Positions 25,235-37,974 of a stretch of 64,000 bases of DNA are shown piece after piece (the stretch's first letter is position 1; each line of letters opens with the position of its first letter). Source of the stretch: Symsagittifera roscoffensis (taxonomy: Eukaryota; Xenacoelomorpha; Acoela; Convolutidae); assembly GCF_963678635.1 (NCBI RefSeq), contig NC_087065.1:60724754-60788753 (forward strand), written 5' to 3'. The translations under genes and the position numbers were made by a program. The notes under the pieces were generated by a model that did not search any database, was not told the DNA's origin, and was given only the letters and a program-made list of their open reading frames with translations.

Positions 25235-27440
25235 CTATTACTACCCCTTATATTTTCAAACGAATACATCCAAAACCCAGTCTTTCTTATTGATTTGATC
25301 CAAAATGAATAGAAAAAAAAACAAAGCGGAGCTTCGAACCACTAGCAATATATATTTGAAATTTGAAAATTATAATGAACCTTCAAATGGGAACTGCCGC
25401 GAAACAAAAAATCAACTAATGCCAGTCTGTGATCAACTATTTAAAATTTTTAAATGGAATCAACAAACAATTCTCAGCACAGTTACTTAGAAAATAATGT
25501 CTACAATGAAGAAAAAACAAATTAAAGTAATCATTTAAGCAAAAAAAAATCAATTAAAAACAGAAAATATAAATAATGAACATTCAGCGATTGTAGATAC
25601 TTAGGATACCCAATGCAGAAGGACTGCGAACAAAACTATGTTAACCGGAAAAACCAAGTACCCAAATATAAAACACTTTCTTTTGCAAGTGTAATAATTA
25701 GATCACTGCATTCAGCTATGAGATTACTTTCGGCCATTTATCGGAAATCTTGAGTAAAAATTGCTCTTTAACATCAGAAAAAAGTCAATTTAAAAAATAG
25801 CTCAAGAAGAAAGCAACAAGGTCTTCGAGCAGAAGATGACAGAAATTGAAGAAATGCAAAGACTCATGTCAAACTAAGAAAATACGACCATTGCGACACT
25901 AGCAAACCTATTAAGAAAAATTTGTTTACCTGCAAGAATCAAAAAATTTTCAAATGCCGGCTAATTCTGAAAAACAAACAAAATGAAAACAAGGAGAGCC
26001 GGTTGCTATGTAAGTAGCACAAAATGTTCCGACCACAATTTCAGAATGTTCCGACTACTTTTTTTCATTTTTTTTCAAGTCAGTTTTTTTAATACAGCTG
26101 TACGAAATGTAGAAACTTATAAAAATAGACATAAAATAGTACAATGGTCTTCAAAAACAAAAAAAAATAGAAAAAACCAAGAAAAAATTCGAGAAAATTT
26201 TTTTTCAATTTTTTACTTTTGGTTTGTAATGAAAAATTTTGTCAACTTGAAAAAAATATATATGTTTGGATTCGAGTAAGCCGAACAGCGGTTCCCCTTC
26301 ACTTTGAGCTTAGCAGAAAATCATTTGACAAAAAATCTGTATGAAAAATTTTTGGAGGTTCTAAACTGTAAAAAAAAACAAGAGTGAGAAAAAGTTAAGT
26401 TATTGTTACAACATTCTTTTCATTCAAATTGCCGTATGAACACTTTCTCAACTTTTTTTTGTAATTTACGAGGGGGCGAGAAACTGGAAAAGAGCCTTAT
26501 TTTAAAATCATTTATTAATAAATTCTGTTGACTGAGGGCAACATGGGAATCCACTATATTGTTGAAATTTTAGAATACAAATCATAATTATAATTGATTT
26601 CTTTTCATTTTTCTTAGATCAAAGGAGTGGGACATGAAACTAATTCAATTTGAAACGATTGTGCAGTGCGGGATAATTCATCATGCGTAAACAATTTGCG
26701 TTACTTTCAGCATCAAACTATTTAATGAGCAGTTTAGATAGAATCGTTTCAGCTTGCACAGACAGTCAAAAGCACCCCAAGCGTATATATTACTCATTTT
26801 CTCCGAAAATCGGAACAGCAAGAATCTCAATCATCTGGTATGGATTTCATTAAAAAGTCCAACGGTAAATTTCGAAAATTTGTCCAATAACATAAGAAAA
26901 TCATAACTTAAGTTTTCAAAAAATATATTCTCGTCACAATCAAGTCACACTCACGTAAGAGTAAAAAAATAAAAGCATTACTAATCGATACACGAACTAC
27001 AGTTGCCATATGTTCCACTATTTTGTCGGACAACTCAAAAATCAGGAAAAAGTTCTGGCCATCAACTTCTGATCCAATTACGCTTGCTGGTCGCAAACGC
27101 AACAGCAGAAGGCCCCAACCATAGAACTCATTTTAAACAAACAAAAGATCAAAACATTTTTTAAAAAAAAAACTGTTTTTCAATGTTTCATGTAATTTTG
27201 CCGCTTTTTGGGTAGTGCGTGAGTATTGTAAAAAAAAATTGAACAATTAGGTGAGAAGTACCTAAAAACCTTTTAAAGATGGCAGAAAAATAGATCGTAA
27301 TCCACTCCATAATTCGGCTAACTGTTGCCCAATGCTTAGCCTAATTTGTTTTGATTAAATAGTTTCAAAGATGAAACAAACGTGAGTCATTCCAATACCA
27401 CTAGCAAGCCTTTCTCCAGTAATCAATCAGCTCGCAAAAA
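25235..27440. other. gene-free AT-rich stretch
   Basis: I see no exon chain, RNA gene or defined element. One short hairpin-repeat relative lies near 25322-25350. Homopolymer A and T runs are frequent. Confidence 0.5.
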
Positions 27441-27444
27441 ATAG

Positions 27445-28480
27445 TTGCTGTTCTGATTAAGCTATAAAACTTCGAAATCTCAAGCTGAGCCAGATCGTAA
27501 ATCGGTTTGAAAACTTTGCGTATCATAGAACGAATCAGTTCTCGAAAAAATGAAACTTAATCTGAGCAAGCTATTCAAGCTACGAAACCTTAAACAATTT
27601 AGTTAATTTCGTGAAGCGAATCGGAGTGCAAAAAGTTTTTCTAAGCAAGCTGTTCAAGCTAATAAATTTCAATATTTCAAGTAATTTCATGGAGCGAATT
27701 GGTTGGCAAAAACACTTACGTTTTACTGAAGCAAGTTAATGAAGCAATAAACAATTGAAAAATTTCGAGTTGTTTAGATCAAAACATTTTGCGAAAATTT
27801 TTTTTTTAAGCGAGCTAATTGAGCGAGCTAACAGAGCAAATCAGTTCGAAAAAAATTCAAAATTCACTGAATCAAGCTATTGTAGCTATTAAAAAAATGA
27901 AATATTTACAAGTTATTTATTAGGAAACGTTTTGCGAAAGTAAATTTTTCTGCGCGAACTAATCAAGCCATGAACTTCGAAAAAAACCCAAGCGCTTCGT
28001 ACACCGAATCATTTTACCAAAAGTTAAAGTTTTCTAAGCAAGCTATTACAGCTATGAAACTTTGAACTTTTTCAAGTTATTGTGTAGACCAAATCGGTTC
28101 GCGAAAACTTTAAGTTTTTCTAAGCAAGCTTTTAAAGCTACGAAACTTCGAAATATTTCAATTTAATTCATAGACTAAATCAGTTCGTGAAACAATTAAG
28201 TTCTTCTAAGCAAGCTTTTTCAGCTAGAAATTTTTATATAATTCAAGTTATCTATAAACCGAATCAGTTTGCGAAAACCTTAAAGCTTTCTAAGCAAGCT
28301 ATTCAAGCTATGAAATTTTGAAATTTCTCAAATTATTTCGTGGACCGAATCGGTACACGAAAAGTTTCAGTTTTTCTAAGCAATCTTTATAGCTATAAAA
28401 CTTTGAATGATAAAGCTATAAAACTCTGAAATATTTACATTTATTTCATGGACCGATTCGGTTTTCGAAAAAAAAAATTT
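27445..28480. repeat. degenerate ~86-bp tandem array
   Basis: CTAAGCAAGCT recurs at 28034, 28120, 28206, 28290 and (as CTAAGCAATCT) 28376, spacing 84-86 bp. Between these the pattern is AGCTATGAAACTTTGAAAT, then a TTCAAGTTATT-like stretch, then GACCGAATCGGTTCGCGAAAA. Older, more diverged copies extend left to about 27445, roughly a dozen in all. No coding. Confidence 0.75.
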
Positions 28481-29360
28481 CTCAGCATGAAGGTTGCTGT
28501 TTTCAGTTTATTCGTGTCAGACTGAAATGAATCTGTAAACACAAAATTTTTGACAAAAATAGGCAAGTACTGTCTAGCCTTGAAGTTGGATCGAGTTCAT
28601 TTTTCTCTGATGGTTGCTTTGAATGATTGTTTAACATTGTGCTCGATAGAAAAGTTAAAACGTTGCGTCCATAGCGCATAAAGACTTTCATTTAATATAT
28701 AAGATTGAAGGTACTGAAAAGAACTTCGAAATATCTGGTATGCGCTAACACAAGCAATAGCAAATAACGAAACCAACTGGAACGAGCCGTAAATCAGCTC
28801 ATGTGAAAAAGAAGGCAAGATTTCCGTTTAAAAGACGACATTGGTAAAACGATCGAGGAAGCAACTACGAAATAAAAACAGAAGCGAAATTAAGCTTCGC
28901 AGCAGTTGCGATACAACGCAAGTGCATCATTACAAGCTATGATGCGGCGGAATGAGACAGAAAGCCAAAAGTATGAGCAATAAAAAAGCCAAAAGTACGT
29001 GAGCAGAAACCATTTCAGCCGAAAAAAAATAAATGAAATGAAAAAATGTAAACTCAATTCTAAGCAATTTGTGCAACTTTTAGCAAATTGTGCGATCAGG
29101 AGGGGAGCATTCAAAATGTTTTGCTTGAAACGATCTAAGGTAAGGCCACTAAGCCGATAAAATATCTGCCGAAATCATTTGGGCAGAATAAAGATTTAAG
29201 CGAAACACAAACAAACAAAAGAGAAAATATACCAAGCCAAGGGTGGTAAAATTACAAACAGCAAAAGTAAATCAAAACACAAGAAAGCAAATACAATGTG
29301 CTCAGCAAAAACAAACCAATTCTAAGGTGTGGCGACTAGGCCGACAAAACCTAAGCAGTC

Positions 29361-29405
29361 AAACAGAGGCGATGCGGAGCTTCGCACCACTTTCGATGCA
29401 ACACA
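29361..29405 (+). repeat. dispersed hairpin repeat, full copy
   Basis: ACAGAGGCGATGCGGAGCTT followed by CGCACCACTTTCGATGCAACACA. Other full copies are at 28877-28920, 35321-35364 and 39975-40017, same strand. Confidence 0.65.
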
Positions 29406-30659
29406 TACATTTTAGAAACGTAGGAAAATTTTTGGTGTACTGATAGTTTTCATTCCAGGCAAAATTTCTGGAAAATTAAACATCAAATTAGCAACGGAAC
29501 AAAACTTACGAAGAGGCAACAATCTTTGAGCAGATGCAAGTTGATCCGAAACAAAATATGACTATATAGAAAAAACCTTTAAGCTTCAAGTCCCACCCGA
29601 AACTGCAATGAACAACACTTGCAATTGCAACTAGAAGGAAAGTTAGTTACAGCACAAGAAAAATAAGCAGTAATGAGGCAACTAAGTCAACAACATTTGA
29701 GCAGACACCAGTTGAGCCGGAAAAAAAATTTTATGAAAAAAAATTAAAACTTTTTAAGTTCCCCGTGATACTAGAATAAGCAATATTTGCACTTGCATCT
29801 GCAATGAAAGTTGCTTACAGCAAAAACTAATTCCGTGATGTGAAAAACTTGCCGACAAAACTCGAGCAGACAAACTTAAGTTCGATAATTCAATTTCAAC
29901 AGAATTTTGTTTTCAATTGCATACAAGCTGAAAAAACCAAGGTCTGGCCAGACGCGAATCCCATCCCAAAGGCTGCAAGGGCGTTAGATGCAATAGATGT
30001 TAGGGTTCAATATAATAGAAAAAGTTGGTAAAAGAACAGAGTAAGGCAAATAAAAATTTGAGAAAAAAACTCGTGTCATAAAAAAATTCAGCTATGAAGT
30101 TTTAAACCAATTTATGAAAAATATTTAAGCATAAAAAATACAATTTATCCTCAAAACTACGAAAAACAAACAACCAAAAAAAATAAACAAAAAACTACGC
30201 AACAAATTTGACCTAGCTGAAATAACATAAGCCAAAACCGTTTAATCGAAAAAAAAACAAGAAAAAATTACAAATTACAGAACTTTCAATAATAGTAAAA
30301 TCTGTTTAAATCAATAAAAAAACCTATGCCTTGGTAAGTCAGCCCCAAAAAACGTACCAGATAAAACAAACGCATTTGAAAAAAAAAGAAAATGAGCCGA
30401 CGGAAATTAGGACGAAAACCACGATTATGAAAAAAAAATGCCTGAAACGAACTTCCCCTAATTACTACCTACATGATGGTCATATTTAAATTTTCAAGAA
30501 ATTGAGCATATCGGCAGTCGTAAAAATTTGCGAGTCCTACTAAAACTGACTATTCTGTGAACAGAGTTATTTACGGGAAAAAAAGTCTAGTACCGATTGC
30601 AACACCCTTGCTTATCGCAAGGGTAATAAGCCGACAAAATTTTTTGAAACGTTATATTT

Positions 30660-30750
30660 CCCGTTTGAAAAATATATGTTCTGTCAGATTCAAAGCCAGG
30701 TCCTTTGACGTCCCAGGCGTATTCGTTATCCCCAGATAAAGTGTGCCAGA
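30660..30750 (-). repeat. degenerate tRNA-like SINE head
   Basis: The minus strand contains GGGACGTCAAAGGACCTGG then CTTTGAATCTGAC, a decayed relative of the head at 22-100, which shares the AAAGGCCCTGG...ACCTGG order. The A box is not convincing. Confidence 0.35.
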
Positions 30751-31299
30751 GACGCAACGAAACTCAAATAAATTATTAGCTGAACCTAAATTTAGCATTT
30801 CTAATTTGGAACATTCTGTGAATAAAGTTAGTTACGGGGGAAAGGCTAGTACCCGATTGCATTACTCATGGTATTGCAAGTGCAAAAAACACCATCAGCA
30901 AAAAAAACGTGCAATTACCGAGCGACTACATGGCAGACAATACTTGTGTAGACGCCTGCCAAGTAGCAAACAAAAAATTCTACAACGAAAAAAAAAATTG
31001 AGCGGTGTAATTTTGAGACTTTTTAACACAACCGTCCTGATTTATTCAAACAACATGAAATAAGTAGTCTAAGCCAAAGAAATTGAAGTCACGCTACATT
31101 CAAAAAACAATCGAGTTTTTTTATGTCGAAATTGGAATTGATAAACTTGCGAATTAAAAAAAAACGATTGTCAATTATAGTAAGGATAGTTTTTATCGAA
31201 AAAAATCCATCTTTTGTACACTAAGTCGGCAAAAAAGAAGACAAAAAAATCCGACAACTTGATTTTATAAAAAAAAACATCAATTTCATACATACTGAA

Positions 31300-31370
31300 A
31301 AACGATACCCTCGGGACTCGAACCCGAGAAATAGAGCTTTTGAGCGATTGAGCTTCAAAAAAATCAACAT
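31300..31370 (-). repeat. tRNA-like sequence with perfect T arm
   Basis: The minus strand has an exact B box GGTTCGAGTCC (complement of 31314-31324) in a perfect T-stem context (TCGGG/CCCGA), and an A-box-like AGCTCAATCGCTC. The D-arm to T-arm interval is too short for a normal anticodon arm, so I call a tRNA-derived SINE head or pseudo-tRNA. Confidence 0.5.
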
Positions 31371-33059
31371 ATCCCGCCCAACTGGTTTGTGTCGTGGTTT
31401 TTGCTCAAGGTGCAATGAAAACATCAGAATTAAAGCCTGGAACTCATATAGAAATGATAATAATAAAAAATTAGGGATACTCGACAACAGTTAAACTCGA
31501 AATATGAACAAAAAGTTAAAAGTAAATCTAGAATATAAGACAATTTTAATTTTAGAAAAAAAATATCTTTTGAAGGCGCTAAAAGCAACTTCGACTACTA
31601 ATTTGATTATGGCCCAATTAAGTTATCAAGGCTTAACTTTCAGCATAAGAATTAGACTATTAAGCTTGTTACAAGACGTAATTTCTTCCTTTATTTGTCC
31701 GAAATTAGACTATAACTCAAAAAGTTTAAACCAGTTTTAGGCGAGACAGGGAAAACTTTTTACAAATATTTAAATGTCGTTCAAATCTTGACTGAAATGG
31801 CTTTAAAATGAAATATCACTCGATCCATTTCGAAGATTATTTAGGGTAGCAATGGTAGCAACAAATAACGTCAATGTATAGATACAACCATCGCTTAGTT
31901 TGTAAGGTTGTTAGTTTACCCCGAAAAATAGAAAGTTTCAAGTCCACCCTAAAACTACAAGGAAAAACAATGGAAGCTACCCTGATATTTGATGACAGCA
32001 CAAGAAAATTCCGTGATGCGGCAACTAAGCGGACAAAACTTGAGCAGACACGAAAATCCGACAAATCAAATTTACCAGAAAATTTTTTTTCTATTGCATA
32101 GATAATGAAAAAAAACGAAGTTCAGAACCCAGAACTTAAAAACCTTGGCGTCGGCGTTACCTCTAGATCATGTGCCAGGAACCTGCAAATTGCTAAGACT
32201 CAAAAAAAAAGAAAGTTGAAAATGCTAAGAAAAGTTGTTTACGGAAAAGTCTAGCCCCGATTACAAAACACTTGCTTTCGCAAGTGTAATAACTACATAC
32301 AAAAACAAGTAATTCAATTTCTTCAACTCATAATTTTGAAGCTTAAGATAAAATTGTTCATCCTTCACGCACTAACACTCCAACAATCAACCTAAATTCG
32401 ACTAGATTTCGGGGATATTTACATTTCGAAAATGAGATAATTAGTACCGAGAGCGGAAATGATTAACCATTATAACGCAAATGTACATTACACATTCAAA
32501 ATGTTATGCTTTGTACCAATCTAAATTCGGATTTTTTGCAGAAAAGTTTGATCAAAATGGCATACTTCAAGCGTCAGTTTGACTGAATCTCACATGAATT
32601 TCGATATCTGAAGATACTAGCAGTCATGAACCTTTCGTTTATGCCTTGCTCAAGTATTGCTATTAATCACTCCACAATTACATTCAAACGCTTTTTGTTC
32701 CGACCCCTGAAAGAGAAGAACTTTGTTTTCGAGTCTTTCTTTTGTCACAAGTTTTCTTACAAATTGAAAAAGAAAGAAAATTAATTTTTCCTAACAATTG
32801 TTCACACCACTGACAGTTGGTGAGAACTTTGTATTCAGATATTCGGCAAAATCATGAAGCAAAATAACTTAGAGGCACAGCGGCGCTTTTCATCACTTAG
32901 GAGACACAGCAAGCGAACAAAAATAAGTTGGAAGCAACTAAGCAAAATGGAATTTTTTGTAATTAGTGAAAAAGTCAAGTTCAGGCAGAGAAGCGAAGCA
33001 CTACTTGCGATACAAGACAATCATAAAAAAAACATTAGAAAAAATTTAAAATGTTTACG

Positions 33060-33870
33060 AAAATTTGGCTAAATGAAATTTTCGTATGTCTCGATAAAAG
33101 TCAGTGGACTGTGGACTAGGCGCCCAGCTTAAGATGGAGGTACTTTCCAACGACTTGATACTGAAGTTTTTAAAACTCAGTTTCTAAAAAAACGGTCAAA
33201 AGTAAAAAAAACTTGTTTTTCCGAAATTCATTAGTTCATCTGCAAAAGCATGTCGTGATCGCTAGAACAGAAAAGTTACTCATAACCCAGTTTCTCGATT
33301 GAATACTAAACCTGAGAATTGGCACGGTAGTTTTCAAGTAAAGTAAGAAATTTCCAAAAAACAGTCCAAGTTTCAAAACATTGACTTGCTTGATGGCCAT
33401 AACTTTTTTTAAGCAAAACATGGGCAGACCCAAGGGCAAAGATAGGATTTCACAAACCTGCTCTTTGATTAAACCTATGATATTAGATTTGGCCTGATAG
33501 TTTTCGAGAAAAGTCCCAAAAATGGTCAACAAATCAAAAGTTTGATATTTCCGAAATCATAGCTTTTGGTGCAAAAAATTAAGGGTAGCTTTTGGCGCAA
33601 AAGAAAAAAACGCAACCTGTTATTTCAATTGAACCTGAAAACTCTCAGATATTTCGAAAGCTGTAGACAGAGGGGTTGAGTAAAAGAGACTAGAAGAGAA
33701 GCAGGCACAGAAGGGAATATGCGGTCCTACCTTGATACCCTTTTTTTTTAAAATCGGGATATTTTTTGAGAAAAACAGAAAACTTTTTGAAAAAGTGAAA
33801 AAAATTTCCAAAGCCTCTCAAAAAAATTAAATTAAACCCAATGCTCTTTTTTTCATAATATCTGCTTTTC
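33060..33870. repeat. interspersed element with ~170-bp tandem repeats, copy B
   Basis: Same unit as 10300-11260: the GTAGTTTTCAAGTAAAG/ATAGTTTTCGAGAAAAG phrases are at about 33326 and 33498. The shared right flank CTGTAGACAGAGGGG...GCAGGCACA is near 33661-33710. It has fewer internal units than copy A. Confidence 0.6.
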
Positions 33871-34119
33871 TCAAACATAAATTCATGGCAAACATGCCCA
33901 GCAAGACATTTAATCTTTGAATTATCAACGGAACCAAAACTTACGAAGCGGCAATCAAGTCGAAAACCATTTACATCCATCAGTTGAGCCAAAAAAATAC
34001 GATTTTATAAAAGGCCGACAAAACTTGAGCAAATGAACCAAGGCCTGAAAAATTAATTTTAACCAAAAAAAAATTCAATTTTTACCGGAAAAATTTTTAA
34101 ATTGCAGACATACTACAAA

Positions 34120-34195
34120 AGGTTCCGGCCGGATTTGAACCCCAGACCTTAGGGTGCAAAAATCACTACGTTACCTGTAGTTCAAGTGCGAAGTA
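34120..34195 (-). repeat. tRNA-like sequence with exact B box
   Basis: On the minus strand: GTAACGTAGTGATTTTTGCA, then CCCTAAGGTCT, then GGGGTTCAAATCCGG. The B box GGTTCAAATCC (complement of 34131-34141) is exact and the A-to-B spacing fits a tRNA. The acceptor stem does not pair well. It is a tRNA-derived SINE head or pseudo-tRNA. Confidence 0.5.
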
Positions 34196-36661
34196 AACTG
34201 AATTGTTGAGAATCAATAAAAAAGTAAGTTGAAAATTCGTAAATTGTTTTAAAAAAATCTTGTTCACAATTACGCAATTGCTTTGGCAAGTGTAATTATT
34301 ACTGATAATTCACATTCGTTGTTTCCTCTGCTTTGAATAAATTATATAATGGATAACTAACAAACTGATGTTAATTTATAATCAATCGTTCCGAAATGTT
34401 ACGATTCAAATCGTTTTATGATTATTATCGTACAAACTAAGCTTATTTGAATTTTAAAATATTTTCTCAACAATTTTTGTTTGTACATTCTTTAAAATTT
34501 TGCCACACTTAATAATGGAAATGAGTCACGACTGAAAATGAGTTTCGAATCCTGAAGATAGTCGAGAAGAACGTCGAATCCTAAAAATCGAACCGGAATA
34601 TTCAGATATTTTCGTAATACCTTCGAAGTGACACACAAACATTACTTTTTGATTTATGTGTATATCCAGATACTTTTAGAGGTAGCAACATCGATTTCAC
34701 TTTGATTGAAGTTGAAAGAACAGCAGGCAAGCTAATTGGTTTTAATAATTCTCAATTAAACTCAATTTATACAAAATAGGATGACCATTTTCTGGTGTGC
34801 AGAAAAGAAAAAAATTGGAGACAAGTTAGGAGGCATTCAGAGCATTAGGATCTTTACCCTGTTAAGAACAGTCTTGTTTTGTATACGCGTGGTTGTTTTG
34901 ACTTATTTTCAAACATGTGGTATCGATGAGTAATTTTAACCATTGAGCCCAAACCAGACCATTGCTGAGATGATATCAACAGACCAACAACAAAAATCGT
35001 TGTTCGGTTGTGCAGAGATATCAGCCTAAAGAAAAAAAAGATCTTTTAAATCCCTAAAAAGAATTGGTTTCTGGGTATTCATATGTGGAATTTATACCAA
35101 TTGACGAAATTTCGTTTTTGCAATAACAGATTCAAAAACTTTGCAGTTGTCAGTAATAACAGTTGTCAGTCATATTGCACCTTATTTGACTACTGATTTT
35201 GTCGGGTGATCCCCTATTCTCATTATGGTGCTATAGTGTAAATATTGTCATTATGGTGCTGGTTTTGTCCACCGTTTCCCGCGTCGTTAATAACTGATAC
35301 TACTTTCAATTGCAATTTAAACACAGAGGCAAAGCTGAGCTTCGCAACACTTGCGATATAAAACAAGAAAGACGCTACGTTGGAAAATTAAAAATGTCGA
35401 AAAAACTAACTCTATCAAAAAGAAGAAGGCTTCTTGTAAAAAAAAGTCCAAGACAATAGAATGTGGAATTAGCATCGAAAAAAGTAACCAAGCGGTAACA
35501 AAGCCGAAAACACCTTAGCAGAAACCCTTTAAGCCAAAAAATCATCATAAGTTAGACTTATAAAACTCCTCCTCGCCCTCAAAACACCCACGCACATAAA
35601 AAAAATTTGCATTCGGGTGTGTTTTAGTTCTTTTTGTTGACCTCGCAAAATCAGGTACCTCAATTAATCATCGGTAAGTGATGTGTGATATAAACTAAAG
35701 CCCCTTCAGTTGTGATTTGAATGAGGAAAAAGTTTGAAAACAGCAGGCTTAAAATAGGTTCTTTATGCTTAATTTAAGCCGTGAAAACTTAACTTTAGCA
35801 AAACTTAGTTAAGTCAATTTTTTGTTTGTTAGCGCCATTTTGGAAATCAAAAATATTGAAAAGTTTTTTAATTCAAAAATTTTCTGCGAAAATTTTTTTC
35901 GTTTTTTTTTTCATTTCTCTGGAAAAATTGTTTTCCAATTTGCCTTTTTTTAAGACTGTCGATTATGTGTAAATTCTAGATGAAACCTTTGTTGTGTTTT
36001 TAGGACTATGGTCAGAACGTTCTGATCTACTTGAACAGTAACCGGCTATCCTTTTTCTTTTTTTGAAATTAGTTACTTATTTGAATTCAATCAAGTTTTT
36101 AAGTAAGCTGATGAGAGCAATTAAGCCTTTCACTTATCCGCCCCATGACCTCAAAGAAACTGAAAACAACCGATTTCCATTTTTTTCCAACTAAGGAACT
36201 TCATAAAAATGATTCATATCAAAGCCGAATATTCCGTTTTGAGCATTTTTGGGAGGTTCTCTCTCCCTTAAAATCAGCATTTAAGGATTTGCCGGTCAGA
36301 AATGGAGATCATTAAATATTACCTTTTGCAAAAAAACTTTCAGCCACAATTGAAGGGGCGACCCGCTCGGAACGCTACATAAGTTCATCAGTTAATGACA
36401 TCCGCTACGAACTGACAGTGCTTAAGTTCTTCAGGTTAATGATACAGCTATAATTTTTTTTTATCTCGTTATCTTTCGAAATAGTGGCTCAAACTATCGA
36501 CAGAAATTGTGTAAATTACCATCAGAAGATATATGATAATAGCATATAATTGATAGCGTGATCTTACTTACGACTTTAATTTGTACGTGACCTTAAACTG
36601 TTTGATCTTGTCACAATCAATGAAATGGACAATAGCTGACCGAAGTATTGGCTCATTTATA
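34196..36661. other. gene-free AT-rich stretch
   Basis: Apart from the full hairpin-repeat copy at 35321-35364 I see no defined element, RNA gene or plausible exon chain. Confidence 0.5.
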
Positions 36662-37392
36662 CAGTGCTGATTTAAATTAACCGGACAAAACCCGTTTAAC
36701 TTGAAATTTAAAATCCGTTTTTCTCAAATTGCGTTGAGTTTAGCTGAAAACTCATGAAGACAAAACTTGCTCAAAATTTTAGCAGAATTAATATGGAGTA
36801 ATTTGTTTTGCGAATTTCGGGCCCAAAATTTTACCCCAAAAATGGGTCATTTTGGCTTTTCTTAGTTAAACAAAAATTACGCCAAAAATATCCAGTCGAT
36901 CACAGACTTATTTATATAAAAGTAAGCCCCTTACGTAGCCCAACAAACTTTATAAAGGGTATATTCTCCAAAAAAAATTGCAAACCGTTTAAAAATTGTT
37001 TTTAAATAAAAAGTTGGTATTTTATATAGTAAAAACGACCTTTTTTGTCTATCAAACAAAATAAATTAACTTATACAATGTTTTGGAGAATATACCCTTA
37101 TTAAAGTTTGTTGGGCTACGTAAGGAGCTCACTTTGATATAATTAAGTCTGTGATCGACAGGGTATTTTTGGCGTAATTTTTGTTTAACTAAGAAAAGCC
37201 AAAATGACCCATTTTTGGGGTAAAATTTTGGGCCCGAAATTCGCAAAACAAATTGCACTATATTAATTCTGCTAAAATTTTAAGCAAGTTTTGTCTTCAT
37301 AAGTTTTCAGCTAAACCCAACCCAATTTGAGAAAAACGCGTTTTAAATTCCAAGTTTAGCTCGTTTTGTCCGGTTAATTTAAATCAGCACTG
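36662..37392. mobile_element. 731-bp mariner-type foldback MITE with TA target-site duplication
   Basis: The element runs from CAGTGCTG... to ...CAGCACTG and is flanked by TA on both sides (36660-36661 and 37393-37394), the Tc1/mariner target. The outermost 23 bases of each end are perfect inverted copies, and the arms stay nearly identical for about 310 bp (36662-36975 and 37080-37392). A centre of roughly 100 bp separates them. The arms encode the same short peptide frame on opposite strands, which is a by-product of the inverted repeat. No transposase is present. Confidence 0.9.
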
Positions 37393-37974
37393 TACCATGT
37401 ATATTGCAACCTGTTAGTTAAGCAATTCAAATTCGCGTTGCCACTGAAGTCACATCTAACACATCAATTTTGGTCTTGCTTCTCTGGTTTTGAGACTGAT
37501 TTTCACTTCGATAATGTTTTGGGACTCAGAACATTTATGATTGCCTGCTCATAAAAGCTTTAAGATATGATAAATTGAATTCAAAATTAAGCTACACTGA
37601 ATTTCAATCTGATGTAGTACACTACCGTATCTTTACAGAAAAATATACATGACCTACGTAACATGAACAGTTCTAAAAGAGAACAACCGAAGTACTATTT
37701 ACTACAACATCTAATGACCACCATCCTACTGTAATTTCACATTCAATATCATCATCAACGGCAACAACAGCAGGACTATATCCGAACAACGCAGTAGATT
37801 GCAAGCCATCCGTCGCTTTAGACATCAACTACACGTGATTGGCTAACTGCGATGTGATAAGAAATTGCGCGGTAATTGAGTTAATGGGTTAGGATAGGTT
37901 TTGGGCAAGATGGCTCCGTGTAAATCCACATCATTTGTGGGACTGAGGGAAGATTGTTGGGTGACTTGGACCGA

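Larger units (their letters stand above)
28481..33059. other. gene-free stretch with many copies of a dispersed SINE-like motif
   Basis: A recurrent motif pairs a GGCAACTAAGCCGACAAAAC-like segment with GAGCAGACACCAGTTGAGCC and an A-run. Copies are near 29140, 29325, 29515, 29670, 29830 and 32010; others are near 7500, 33930, 40165, 40800 and 41040. At 29325-29405 it leads directly into the GCGAAG/CTTCGC hairpin repeat. No gene seen. Confidence 0.5.

Noticed and set aside
31300-31370. Functional tRNA gene
   Set aside because: T arm and B box are perfect, but the distance to the D-arm leaves no room for an anticodon arm and no acceptor stem pairs.
36808-37258. Matching peptides on opposite strands (KFYPKNGSFWLFLVKQKLRQ)
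   Set aside because: They are the two arms of the mariner-type inverted repeat; not a gene pair.
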